Assembly: GCF_018531445.1 (NCBI RefSeq)
Contig: NZ_JAHDTH010000049.1
Span: 1 to 40,223 of the forward strand
Length of the DNA stretch: 40,223 bases
DNA from: Pseudonocardia lacus
GTDB lineage: Bacteria; Actinomycetota; Actinomycetes; Mycobacteriales; Pseudonocardiaceae
Direction: 5' to 3'
The number at the start of each line of letters is the position of its first letter. Position 1 is the stretch's first letter. This document shows positions 24,515 to 32,196 of this stretch, piece by piece. The notes under the pieces were generated by a model. That model made no database searches. It was not told the DNA's origin and worked only from the letters and a program-made list of their open reading frames with translations. The position numbers and the translations under genes are program-made.

Positions 24515-25486
24515 TCAGCACCGCGCCCCCGCCACCATCTCGCGCTCCCAGCCGCCGCGCGTATCGACGTCCGCGGCATCCGCCAGCGCCTCCAGCTCCG
24601 CGGTCTCCCCGTCGGCGAGCTCGATGCCGCGGGCCCTGCTCAGACCGTCGACGTGGGCCGCCTTCGTGACCCCGATGATCGGGGTGGTCCCCTTGGCGAG
24701 TGCCCAGGCGGTGGCGACATCGGCGGCGGACGCGCCGCGGTCCTCGCCGATCGCCCGCATCCGCTCGGTCAGCTCCCGCAGCCGGGGCAGGACGGCGTTG
24801 TACGCCGCTGCCCGGCTGCTGCCTTCGGGCAACGGGTGGTCCGGGCCGTACGTGCCGGTCAGCGCCCCTTGTTCGAGGACCATGTAGGCGAAGAACCGCA
24901 CGTCGTTCTGGCGGCAGTGGTCGAGGATGCCCGCGCGCTCGGAACTGCGGTACAGCAGGCTGTAGTGGTTCTGGACCGCCTCCACCCGGAAGCCGGCCTC
25001 GCCGAGGATCCGATCGGCGAGGGCGATCTGCTCCATGTTGTGGTTCGAGACTCCGACATGCTTGATCCTGCCGCTCTCCAGCAGCGGGATCAGCAGCGGC
25101 GTCCACCGCGCCACGTCGGCGGGGTTGTGGATCCAGTACAGGTCCACGTGCTCCGTGCCCATCCGGTCGAGGCTCTGCTCCAGCATCTGCGCAACCGGGT
25201 CGTCGCCGTCGCCCGCGACCTGCGGGGTGAACTTCGTCGACAGCTGGTACTCGCTGCGGTCGTAGCCCTTCAGCGCCCGGCCGAGTGCCGCCTCCGAGCG
25301 GCCCATGCCGTAGACCATGGCGGTGTCCCACAGCGTGAACCCGTCGGCCTGCGCCTTCTCGACGACCTCTCGCAGGCCGGACTCGGTCAGCCGGCTGCCG
25401 AAGTAGCCGTCGCCCGCCTCGCCGCTGTCCCCCCAGGCCCATGTGCCCAGCGCCACCGCCGGCACGGTCAGTGCCCTGCTCGTCAT
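24515..25486 (-). CDS. Aldo/keto reductase
   Basis: A 323-residue NADPH-dependent aldo/keto reductase with the catalytic tetrad D54 and Y59 (LWDTAMVYG), K85 (STKF) and H120 (YWIHNP). The cofactor region GTTPIIGVTKAAHVDGL near the C-terminus is typical. Sequence style fits the plant-like AKR13/auxin-induced group that reduces small aldehydes and ketones. The ATG has GGAGGA upstream. It precedes the XRE-type regulator on the same strand. Confidence 0.92.
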   Translation of the reverse strand: MTSRALTVPAVALGTWAWGDSGEAGDGYFGSRLTESGLREVVEKAQADGFTLWDTAMVYGMGRSEAALGRALKGYDRSEYQLSTKFTPQVAGDGDDPVAQMLEQSLDRMGTEHVDLYWIHNPADVARWTPLLIPLLESGRIKHVGVSNHNMEQIALADRILGEAGFRVEAVQNHYSLLYRSSERAGILDHCRQNDVRFFAYMVLEQGALTGTYGPDHPLPEGSSRAAAYNAVLPRLRELTERMRAIGEDRGASAADVATAWALAKGTTPIIGVTKAAHVDGLSRARGIELADGETAELEALADAADVDTRGGWEREMVAGARC

Positions 25487-25782
25487 GCCATTCCTCCATC
25501 ACTTGTTCCGAAACCGGGGCCGATCACCCCGACTCGACTCGACGACCAGAGAACCCCCGTACTGCGCGCCCAGGGAGTGCCTGATGTGCCGGGTACCGCG
25601 AGGGCCCCCGAAACGGCGCGCGCACCGGAGATCCGCACCGCCACGCCACGGCTCAGCAGGCGGCTGCCTGGCCGCGGTCCGGATCACCGCTTCGGCTGAG
25701 TGGCTGCGGTGGACGTTCCCAACCGACGCCGGCCCTGCCATGATCCTCTGCGTTGTCACGGAGCGGAAGCAGGTGGTAGCAG
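25487..25782. other. Intergenic region with no supported gene
   Basis: These 296 bases separate two divergent genes, the aldo/keto reductase (left) and the small protein at 25783. They must carry both promoters, but I see no convincing -10/-35 pair and no inverted repeat. The open frames crossing it are low-complexity and unlike any family. Confidence 0.5.
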
Positions 25783-26004
25783 ATGGCAGCCAACCTTGAC
25801 GCACTGCTGGACAAGGCCTGGGAGGACAAAGCGCTCAGCGAGATCATCGCCGCGCCCGTCGACGCGCTACAAGGCGTCAGCGAAGGGGACGCCAAGCTCC
25901 TCAAGGAGGCCTTCAACATCAAGACCGTGGGCGACCTCGGCACCAACAAGTACTTCCGCGCAGCGCACCTGCTCACCCGACTCGCCGAACTCGGCGGGAA
26001 GTAG
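25783..26004 (+). CDS. Small helical protein, helix-hairpin-helix-like, function unknown
   Basis: A 73-residue protein with no membrane segment. It begins MAANLDALLDKAWEDKALSE and is mostly helical. The middle, GVSEGDAKLLKEAFNIKTVG followed by DL, has the spacing of a helix-hairpin-helix unit as in DNA-binding or ruler-like domains. Its composition is more acidic and less GC-biased than nearby spurious frames (Lys and Asn are frequent), which supports real coding. The ATG has only a weak purine-rich site (GGTGGTAG). I do not recognise a named family. It stands alone, upstream of a regulator remnant. Confidence 0.75.
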   Translation: MAANLDALLDKAWEDKALSEIIAAPVDALQGVSEGDAKLLKEAFNIKTVGDLGTNKYFRAAHLLTRLAELGGK

Positions 26005-26038
26005 CGCCCCGCCGCCCGGCAACAGGGGTCAGGGCCCT

Positions 26039-26209
26039 CACCGGCTCGTCGACACGGTCGGCCGATCGGCCGGCCGGGACGTCATCGTCGCGACCGTGCC
26101 CGGCGGGTACCGCCTGGAGCCGGCTGCCGACCGGGTCGACGCCGAGGTCGCCGAGCGGTTGATCGCCGCCGGCCGGTCCGCCGCCGGGGTCGGGGAACTG
26201 GTCGACTGA
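26039..26209 (+). pseudogene. SARP/BTAD-type regulator fragment
   Basis: The frame ending at 26207-26209 reads DVIVATVPGGYRL then EPAADRVDAEVAERLIAAGR. This matches the junction in SARP regulators where the OmpR-like DNA-binding domain ends (V..T.PPGYRL) and the BTAD domain begins (DRVDA..FERLVAAGR). There is no start codon with a ribosome site, no DNA-binding helix upstream, and the frame stops about 20 residues later where 100 or more should follow. It is a short relic of a larger regulator. The rest of 26005-26399 holds nothing else I can support, apart from a short open stretch ending at 26325. Confidence 0.5.
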
Positions 26210-26399
26210 CCCGGTGGGAGCGGCAGCCGAGCACCGCCGAGGCACGGTGGCTGCTGTCGCTCACGCCTCCCGAGTGGTCCGACTTCGCCGCGCACAACGC
26301 CGAGCCGGCCCGCCTGCTCGGCTGACCTACAGGTCCCACTGCTCGGCCTGGTCCGGTCTCGCCGCACGAACGGCTTCGAGCACCGCTCGACGGCGGAGG

Positions 26400-27275
26400 C
26401 TACCGCGCGGTGGCGGGGTGGTCGCGCAGGAACTCGGCGATCGTGGTGGGCTTGCGACCCAACAGCCTCTCGAGGTGACCGGGCTGGTCGTCCCATTCGC
26501 CGCGGTTGACGGCGTGCACCCAGCTCAGCACGAACTCGGCGGCGGCTCCCGGCAGGCCGCCGGCGACGAGCTGATCGAGGTACTCCTCGTCCGACAGCGG
26601 GACGTGGTGGACGGTGGTGCCGCGGATCTCCGACAGGATCTCGGCGACATCGGAGAACGAGACCGCCGGAGCTCCGTGCAGGGCGTAGGTCCTGCCCTCG
26701 TGACCGGGTTCGGTCAGGACCACCGCCTGGGCCTCGGCGAGGTCCGCACGCGACGCCGGAGCGACCTTGCCGTCTCCGGCCGGGACGCGGACGCCGGACT
26801 CGAACGCGTTGTCTCCGATGTAGCCCTGCACGCTCTCGATGTACGGCGGATGGCCGAGGATCGTGGACCGGAGGCCTGATGCCTCCAGCACCTTGATGGT
26901 GGCGGTGTCGGGCTCGGTGACCTGCGGCAGCGCGAACTCGGAGCCGGCCTTGCGGATGATCGGCGGGTAGACGATGTGCTCGACGCCGGCCTCCTCGGCT
27001 GCGGCGATGACGGTGGCGTGCTGGGTGCTGCGGTCGGTGAAGGCAGGGGCGGGAACCAGCAGCACCTTCTCGACGCCCGCGAAGGCCCGCGTCAGCGAGT
27101 CGTGGTCGACGTAGTCACCGGCGCGGATCTCGACGCCGTGGGCGGCGAGGTCTGCGGCCTTCCCCGGGTCGCGGGCCAGGCCCACGAGCTCGGTGGCTGG
27201 GCGCCTCCCGAGGAGGTGCTGGAGCGTCATGCGGCCGAGGTGACCGCTGGCGCCGGTGACGAGGATCTTGCTCAT
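26400..27275 (-). CDS. NmrA/QorB-like NAD(P)-dependent oxidoreductase
   Basis: A 291-residue atypical SDR. The cofactor motif is VTGASGHLG (6-14), followed by LVGLARDPGKAADLAAHGVE and RAGDYVDHDSL, the pattern of QorB/YtfG quinone reductases and NmrA-type redox sensors. The later HIVYPP replaces the usual HIVYTS and ILGHPPYIESV the usual ILR..WY.EN, so the substrate site differs from QorB itself. It may be a quinone reductase or a non-catalytic NADPH sensor. The ATG at 27275 has no strong ribosome site. Confidence 0.85.
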   Translation of the reverse strand: MSKILVTGASGHLGRMTLQHLLGRRPATELVGLARDPGKAADLAAHGVEIRAGDYVDHDSLTRAFAGVEKVLLVPAPAFTDRSTQHATVIAAAEEAGVEHIVYPPIIRKAGSEFALPQVTEPDTATIKVLEASGLRSTILGHPPYIESVQGYIGDNAFESGVRVPAGDGKVAPASRADLAEAQAVVLTEPGHEGRTYALHGAPAVSFSDVAEILSEIRGTTVHHVPLSDEEYLDQLVAGGLPGAAAEFVLSWVHAVNRGEWDDQPGHLERLLGRKPTTIAEFLRDHPATAR

Positions 27276-27383
27276 GATGACGTCCGTTCTTCGATCTGCG
27301 AACGTTGGAGTCGGGGTGCGTGCGCGCGGCGAAGCCGGTTCGGCGCTGGGTGTTCGACGCCTCTGCGCCTCGCTCCGATGCCG

Positions 27384-28016
27384 TCAGCGGGAGTCCTGTC
27401 GCAGCGCGTGAAGTGCCGACAGCGGCCCGCCGCCGACCTGCATCAGGCGTCCGCCCTCCCGGAGCGGCCCGATGTCGACGGGCGCGAACCCGAACCCGTG
27501 GACCACGTCGTGGAAGAGCGTCTTGGCGGCGACGTCGTCACCGGCGTAGAAGAGGAGCTGCCGGCCCGCGTTGTGCCGGGGGTCCGGCGCGATGTAGCGG
27601 CCGTGCAGCGTGTTGAACGCCTTGATCACCCGCGCCCCCGGCCCGAGTGACGCGACCAGCTCGCTGCCGGTCTGATCGCCGAGGTCATCGACGACCGGCT
27701 CCCGCGCGGTGCCCGTCAGCTGGTTGGTCGCGTCGATCAGGATCCGGCCGTCCCGGCGCGGCAGGCCGCGCAGGGCGGCAGGAACCGCGGTCCACGGCAC
27801 GGCGAGCAGCACCAGATCCGCCTCAGCGGCCTGCGCGACCGTCCCCGCCGACGCCCCCGGCCCCATCGCGGCCACGATCGACGCCAGCGACGCGGGGCCG
27901 CGGCTGTTGCTCAGGACGACCTCGTGCCCGGCGCGCACGGCGTGACGCGCGACGGCCTGCGCGACCTCCCCGGCACCGATCGTCCCCCACGTCGGTCGGC
28001 CGGCCTGCGCGCTCAT
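27384..28016 (-). CDS. NADPH-dependent F420 reductase-like protein
   Basis: A 210-residue Rossmann protein of the F420-dependent NADP oxidoreductase family (PF03807). The N-terminus GTIGAGEVAQAVARHAVRAG leads to HEVVLSNSRGP, the usual NADP-binding start, with S and R that contact the phosphate. Later blocks are DLVLLAVPWTAVPAAL, LIDATNQLTG and VIKAFNTLHGRYI. Many relatives of this size are NADP-binding reductases not shown to use F420, so the coenzyme is uncertain. It is divergent from a TetR gene with a strong inverted repeat between them. Confidence 0.87.
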   Translation of the reverse strand: MSAQAGRPTWGTIGAGEVAQAVARHAVRAGHEVVLSNSRGPASLASIVAAMGPGASAGTVAQAAEADLVLLAVPWTAVPAALRGLPRRDGRILIDATNQLTGTAREPVVDDLGDQTGSELVASLGPGARVIKAFNTLHGRYIAPDPRHNAGRQLLFYAGDDVAAKTLFHDVVHGFGFAPVDIGPLREGGRLMQVGGGPLSALHALRQDSR

Positions 28017-28075
28017 CGGGCGAGCACCGCACCGATGCTGTCGGTCGAGCCCGGCGGATCCCCGGTACGGTCTCG

Positions 28076-28115
28076 GATGATGGTCATCATTTGACGTAGG
28101 ATGACGACCATCATC
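28076..28115. promoter_or_regulatory. Paired operator between the F420 reductase-like gene and tetR
   Basis: GATGATGGTC (28076-28085) and GACCATCATC (28106-28115) form a perfect 10-base inverted repeat around 20 bases. Each arm extends into a near-palindromic 14-mer, ATGATGGTCATCAT (28077-28090) and ATGACGACCATCAT (28102-28115), whose starts are 25 bases apart. A TTGACG box (28091-28096, rightward) lies between them and a TTGACT box (28126-28121, leftward) next to the second. This is a likely two-site operator for the divergent TetR protein. Confidence 0.6.
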
Positions 28116-28149
28116 TTAGAAGTCAAGGCGACCCGGGGAGGACTGCCGC

Positions 28150-28761
28150 ATGCCGCGGATCTCCGAGCAGGACATGGCCCAGACGCGTCAGCGCATCGTC
28201 GATGCGGCGAGCCCCCGATTCCGGACCGACGGGATCGACGGCATCGGGATCTCCGCGCTCATGAAGGGCGCGGGCATGACCCACGGCGGCTTCTACAACC
28301 ACTTCGCCTCCAAGGACGCGCTCGCGGTCGCCGTCTGCGAGGACGCCTTTGCGGCCTCGCTCGCGACGCTCGCGCGGACCGTCGACGAGGCGGATCCCGA
28401 CCGGCCCTCACTCGCCGAGACCGTGGCCGACTACCTCTCACCCGAGCACCGCGACATGCTCGACGGCGGGTGCCCGTCGGCAGCCCTGGTCAGCGACGCC
28501 GGTCGCCACGGACCCGCGATCCAGGCCGCCTACGCCAAGGGCGTAGCGGGCTACATCGCCGGATTCGACGCCGCGCAGCAACTCGAGGCGACCGAGCGCA
28601 ACGAGGTGCTCGACCCCGAGGAGGCCCGGCGTCGATCGATCGCGCTGCTGAGCGAGATCGTCGGGGCGATCCTCCTCTCACGCGCGATCCGACACGTGGA
28701 CCCCGACCTCTCCGACGAGATCCTCGCCGTCAACCGGCAGCGGCACGACCACGAGTGCTGA
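28150..28761 (+). CDS. TetR family transcriptional regulator
   Basis: A 203-residue TetR regulator. The helix-turn-helix is at about 12-58 (RQRIVDAASPRFRTDGIDGI then SALMKGAGMTHGGFYNHF and ASKDAL). The THGGFYNHF recognition helix and the CPSAALVSDAGR segment place it near the group that senses electrophiles or quinones. The ATG follows GGAGG at the right distance. It is divergent from the F420 reductase-like gene and probably represses it and itself through the 28076-28115 repeats. Confidence 0.92.
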   Translation: MPRISEQDMAQTRQRIVDAASPRFRTDGIDGIGISALMKGAGMTHGGFYNHFASKDALAVAVCEDAFAASLATLARTVDEADPDRPSLAETVADYLSPEHRDMLDGGCPSAALVSDAGRHGPAIQAAYAKGVAGYIAGFDAAQQLEATERNEVLDPEEARRRSIALLSEIVGAILLSRAIRHVDPDLSDEILAVNRQRHDHEC

Positions 28762-29121
28762 CCGACGCCTGCCAGTGATCCGCCCGCGGGGCGCGGCCTC
28801 GCACCGCGTCACGGCGGGCTGCGCAGCCGTCCACGTCAGAGTGCAAGTCGAGATCGTGCACGGTGCTCGGCGTGGGGCTTGCGGTTGAGCCGCCACAGCT
28901 GCATGGCCCACGGCACGTCGTAGCCGATCACCCACGCGGTGTACGGAGCCAGCACCAGGCGGCCGCTGTCGCAACACTCGGCCCGCGGGGCCACCACCTG
29001 CGCGGCCTCGGCGACAGGTGCCGGACGTCCCATCCGGCCCGAGCGGTTCGTGTGCATCCCGGCGGTTCGCGGGCTCGTCCGCCGGGCAGACACCGGGTCA
29101 GCGGCCCCGACCGGTGGACCG
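28762..29121. other. Intergenic region; possible short leftward reading frame
   Basis: Between the TetR gene and the antiporter lie 360 bases. The only open frame with protein-like texture is leftward, 29093 to 28836 (85 codons), whose second half reads LVLAPYTAWVIGYDVPWAMQ then LWRLNRKPHAEH. This is plausible protein, but it has no ribosome site and no family I know, and its first half is low-complexity. It could be a relic of a lost gene. The antiporter promoter must also be here; no clear boxes were found. Confidence 0.3.
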
Positions 29122-30429
29122 GTGGCGGAACGGAAGCGTGTGGACCTGCTCGACCTGGCCTACGCCCTCATCGGCGTGGGCGCCCTGCTCGCCGGCCTGC
29201 TCCCCCGTCTGCTCGCCGACCGCCCGATGTCGATGCCGATCGTCTTCCTCGGCCTGGGCACCCTGGTGTTCGCGGTGGTCGGGGACCTGCCCGACCCGGA
29301 CCCGATCCAGCACCCCGAGGTGGCCGAGCGTCTCACCGAGATCGGGGTGATCGTCGCCCTGATGGGCGCGGGGCTCAAGCTCGACCGCCGGCTCGGGTGG
29401 CGCTCGTGGTCGTCGACCTGGCGGCTGCTGGCCATCGCGATGCCGCTGACCATCGCCGCCACCGCGCTGCTCGGGTGGTGGTGGATCGGCCTGGCCCCGG
29501 CCGCGGCGCTGCTGCTCGGGTCCGCGCTCGCCCCCACCGACCCGGTCCTCGCCTCGGACGTCCAGGTCGGCAAACCCGGCGGAGAGGAGGACGGCGAGGA
29601 CGAGGTGCGTTTCGCGCTGACCTCGGAGGCCGGGCTCAACGACGCGCTGGCGTTCCCCTTCGTCTACGCGGCCATCCACATGGCCGTCGCCGGCGCCGAC
29701 CCGGCGAGCTGGCTCGGCCAGTGGGTCCTGACCGACGTGCTAGTCAAACTCAGCATCGGCGTCCTGGGCGGCGTGCTGGTGGGCCGGCTGCTCGGCGCGC
29801 TGTTCTTCCGGGCCCGCTCCGAGCGGCTGCACCTGGCCTCCCACGCCGAGGGCTTCGTAGCACTGGCGGCGACGTTCCTGACCTACGGGCTGACCGAGGT
29901 CGCCGGCGGCTACGGCTTCCTCGCCGTGTTCCTGTGCGCGCGCTCGATCCGCGCCTCCGAGCGCGACCACGACTACCACCAGGTCCTGCACGACTTCGTC
30001 GAGCAGATCGAGCGGCTGCTGACCGTGCTGCTGCTCGTGCTGTTCGGCGGCGCCGTCGTCCGCGGCCTCCTGGCCCCGCTGACCTGGCAGATGGTCCTGC
30101 TCGGGCTGACCGTCGTGCTGCTGGTGCGGCCCCTGTCGGCGTGGCTGTCGCTGCGCGGCGGGCTCGGCTCCCCCGCCGAGCGCACGACGATCGCCGCGTT
30201 CGGCATCCGCGGAGTCGGCTCCTTCTACTACCTCGCCTATGCCACCGCCAAAGCCGACTTCGACGGCGTCGACCTGGTCTGGGCGACCACGGGCCTCGTC
30301 GTCGTGGCGTCGGTCCTGCTGCACGGCGTCGCCGCGACACCGATCATGAAACAGCTCGACCGGGCCCGGGACACCGAACGGGCCGCAGGCATCGACGGCC
30401 GGGGGCACACCGCGCAGGAACCGCCGTGA
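29122..30429 (+). CDS. Cation:proton antiporter, CPA1 family
   Basis: A 435-residue sodium or potassium/proton antiporter with about 11-12 membrane helices. The CPA1 core is clear: LGSALAPTDPVLASDVQVG (the unwound helix with the TDP motif) and SEAGLNDALAFPFVY (with the ND pair of transport Asp). GIRGVGSFYYLAY near residue 370 is also typical. It exchanges cations for protons to hold pH and salt balance. The frame opens much earlier, but the first 60 codons upstream are low-complexity; GTG at 29122, or GTG at 29140, is the likely start. Confidence 0.88.
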   Translation: MAERKRVDLLDLAYALIGVGALLAGLLPRLLADRPMSMPIVFLGLGTLVFAVVGDLPDPDPIQHPEVAERLTEIGVIVALMGAGLKLDRRLGWRSWSSTWRLLAIAMPLTIAATALLGWWWIGLAPAAALLLGSALAPTDPVLASDVQVGKPGGEEDGEDEVRFALTSEAGLNDALAFPFVYAAIHMAVAGADPASWLGQWVLTDVLVKLSIGVLGGVLVGRLLGALFFRARSERLHLASHAEGFVALAATFLTYGLTEVAGGYGFLAVFLCARSIRASERDHDYHQVLHDFVEQIERLLTVLLLVLFGGAVVRGLLAPLTWQMVLLGLTVVLLVRPLSAWLSLRGGLGSPAERTTIAAFGIRGVGSFYYLAYATAKADFDGVDLVWATTGLVVVASVLLHGVAATPIMKQLDRARDTERAAGIDGRGHTAQEPP

Positions 30430-30580
30430 GGCCCGGTCACGAGCTACGTCCGCTGCGTGCTCGGGCGGCTCGCCGGTCCACACCGACGGCCGGGGGCACA
30501 TGACGGTCTCCTGACGGTCGCAGGATGACGGCGTCCGTCGGACCGGCCGGGGGTAGGACCGGTGCGGGAGGTGACCCGCG

Positions 30581-30838
30581 ATGGATCACAGTGAGATGGG
30601 CCGCAGGGGCGCCGCGAACAGGCGGTCGACGGTAGCCGGAGTCGGAGCGCACGGGGTCGCGGACCGGGCCCTGCCGGGGGACACCCGGGTGGGGGCCGGT
30701 GAAGGGGTGGCCCTGCTGGTCGGCCTCACCGTCGTCAGTGGATGGGTCGCCGCGATGTGCGTCGCCGGGCTCGTGGTCCTGTTCGGCTGGCTCATCTGGC
30801 ACCCCGATCTCGCGGCCGAGGAGGGGCGACGGGGATGA
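30581..30838 (+). CDS. Small membrane protein
   Basis: An 85-residue protein. A polar, basic N-terminus (1-40) is followed by a hydrophobic region at about 42-73 (GVALLVGLTVVSGWVAAMCV then AGLVVLFGWLIW), enough for one long or two short membrane helices, and a charged tail (HPDLAAEEGRRG). The ATG has GGGAGG ten bases upstream. I do not recognise a family. It is about 150 bases behind the antiporter and might be read with it. Confidence 0.6.
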   Translation: MDHSEMGRRGAANRRSTVAGVGAHGVADRALPGDTRVGAGEGVALLVGLTVVSGWVAAMCVAGLVVLFGWLIWHPDLAAEEGRRG

Positions 30839-30970
30839 CCGGGGAGCCGTCCGGCCTGGCATTTCCCGGCAGTGCCCCGTCCACCGACCCTTGAGCGCAC
30901 CCGCGCGGCACGTGGCGTGGCGGGCCCGTCGGCCACCGGCCTCGCCCGCGTCCCGGGTGGCGGGCCGCGG

Positions 30971-31504
30971 TCACCGACGCAGCGGCCCGATCCGCACCAG
31001 GATCTCGGGCCGGTGCCCGTTGCCGAGGAGGTCGGACCCGAAGAGCAGGCTGCGCGCCAACGCCGCGCCGCGACGCGCGGCGAACCCCGCGAACAGGGCC
31101 TGGGAGGGGGAGTTGTCCGGGGCGATGGAGGCTTCGACGTGGTCGACGTCCGGGAGCCGGTCGACGAGGGCGTCCAGCATCGCCGCTCCCGCACCCCGAC
31201 CTCGGGCTGCCTCGGCCACGGCGACCTGCCAGACGAACAGCGTCGCGGGCCGCTCCGGTCGGCGGAACCCGGTCACGAAGCCGACCGCGCCACCGCGCAG
31301 CCACGCCACCGCGGACGTCTCGGCGAAGTCCCGCGTCCACAGCAGGTAGGAGTAGCGGGAGTTCAGGTCGAGGACCCCGGTGTCCCGGGCGAGGCGCCAC
31401 ATCGTGGCGCCATCGGATGTGGACGGCTTGCGCACGGTTACCCCGGCCGGGGTGACGACCGGGATGTCCGCGGAACGCGAGGCGGCAGCCATGATGTCGG
31501 TCAC
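30971..31504 (-). CDS. ectA: Diaminobutyrate acetyltransferase, EctA-like (stand-alone)
   Basis: A 177-residue GNAT acetyltransferase of the EctA type, which acetylates L-2,4-diaminobutyrate in ectoine synthesis. Diagnostic EctA blocks are GVLDLNSRYSYLLWTRDFAE, VGFVTGFRRPERPATLFVWQ, VAVAEAARGRGAGAAMLDAL (the acetyl-CoA loop RGRGAG), SIAPDNSPSQALFAGFA and a terminal EILVRIGPL. No ectB, ectC or ectD is within 20 kb on either side in this window. It may supply a distant ectoine pathway, make N-acetyl-diaminobutyrate alone, or act on a related diamine. A GTG at 31504 starts the frame; an ATG 12 bases later is also possible. Confidence 0.85.
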   Translation of the reverse strand: MTDIMAAASRSADIPVVTPAGVTVRKPSTSDGATMWRLARDTGVLDLNSRYSYLLWTRDFAETSAVAWLRGGAVGFVTGFRRPERPATLFVWQVAVAEAARGRGAGAAMLDALVDRLPDVDHVEASIAPDNSPSQALFAGFAARRGAALARSLLFGSDLLGNGHRPEILVRIGPLRR

Positions 31505-31649
31505 GCTGTGGACGCTACGGCCACTCCGGCGTCTTCCCCGGGATCGTCAGGCAAGCGCAAGCGCCTGCCGATCGCCGTCATCGCCGGGTTCCTGGCGCCG
31601 ATCGTGGGCGCGCGGCGGGTGACCCCTGGACACCGATGGTGCAAGCTGG

Positions 31650-31684
31650 TTCAGTACTGACTGAAATCACGAGTGAGTACTGAA
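31650..31684. promoter_or_regulatory. Inverted repeat TTCAGTACT / AGTACTGAA, likely GbsR/MarR operator
   Basis: TTCAGTACT (31650-31658) and AGTACTGAA (31676-31684) form a perfect 9-base inverted repeat around 17 bases. The left arm also belongs to a tighter palindrome, TTCAGT-N4-ACTGAA (31650-31665). The set ends 11 bases before the regulator's ATG and includes its ribosome site region (AAAGGA), well placed for autorepression. Confidence 0.6.
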
Positions 31685-31695
31685 AGGATGTCCTG

Positions 31696-32196
31696 ATGGT
31701 CCTGGATCCTCCCCCGGACGAAGCGCTGCGCTGGGTCGAGCGCATCGCCAAGTACTGCGCCGACCAGGACGGCGTCCCGCTCATCGCCGGCCGGATCCTC
31801 GGCTGGCTGACCATCGCCGTGCCCGCCGAGCAGAGTGCGACCCAGATCGCCGCGGCCATCGGAGCGAGCCGAGCCTCGCTGACGACCAACCTGCGCCTGC
31901 TCGACTCGGTCGGCTTCGTCACCCAGCTGACTCACCCCGGCGAGCGGACCGTCTACTACCGCGTCGACGACGGGGCCTGGGCCCGGGTCGTCCGCCGCCA
32001 GGTGGCCTCGCTGGCGGCGTTGGGCGAGATCCTGCAGGACGGGACCGACCTGGTCCGCGGTTCGCCGGAAGGCGCTGCCCGGATGCGCGTCGCCAACGAG
32101 GTGTTCGCCTGGCTGGCCGACGTCTTCGCCCACGCACCGCCCATGCCGGGCGAAACGCGCACCGCCGGCCGCGCAGCACCCGAGGAGCCCTCGTGA
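31696..32196 (+). CDS. GbsR/MarR family transcriptional regulator
   Basis: A 166-residue winged-helix regulator. The GbsR-like pattern is GVPLIAGRILGWLTIAVPAE, then QSATQIAAAIGASRASLTTN for the recognition helix, LLDSVGFV, and PGERTVYYRVDD for the wing. A helical tail (100-150) would form the dimer. GbsR relatives control osmoprotectant or resistance genes. The ATG follows AAAGGA, and its stop overlaps the methyltransferase start (GTGA), so regulator and enzyme are made together. A perfect inverted repeat lies in front of the gene. Confidence 0.88.
   Translation: MVLDPPPDEALRWVERIAKYCADQDGVPLIAGRILGWLTIAVPAEQSATQIAAAIGASRASLTTNLRLLDSVGFVTQLTHPGERTVYYRVDDGAWARVVRRQVASLAALGEILQDGTDLVRGSPEGAARMRVANEVFAWLADVFAHAPPMPGETRTAGRAAPEEPS

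Noticed and set aside
26210..26325. Short frame ending EARWLLSLTPPEWSDFAAHN, behind the SARP relic
   Set aside because: The texture is protein-like and it may be another relic, but no family is recognised and no start is visible.
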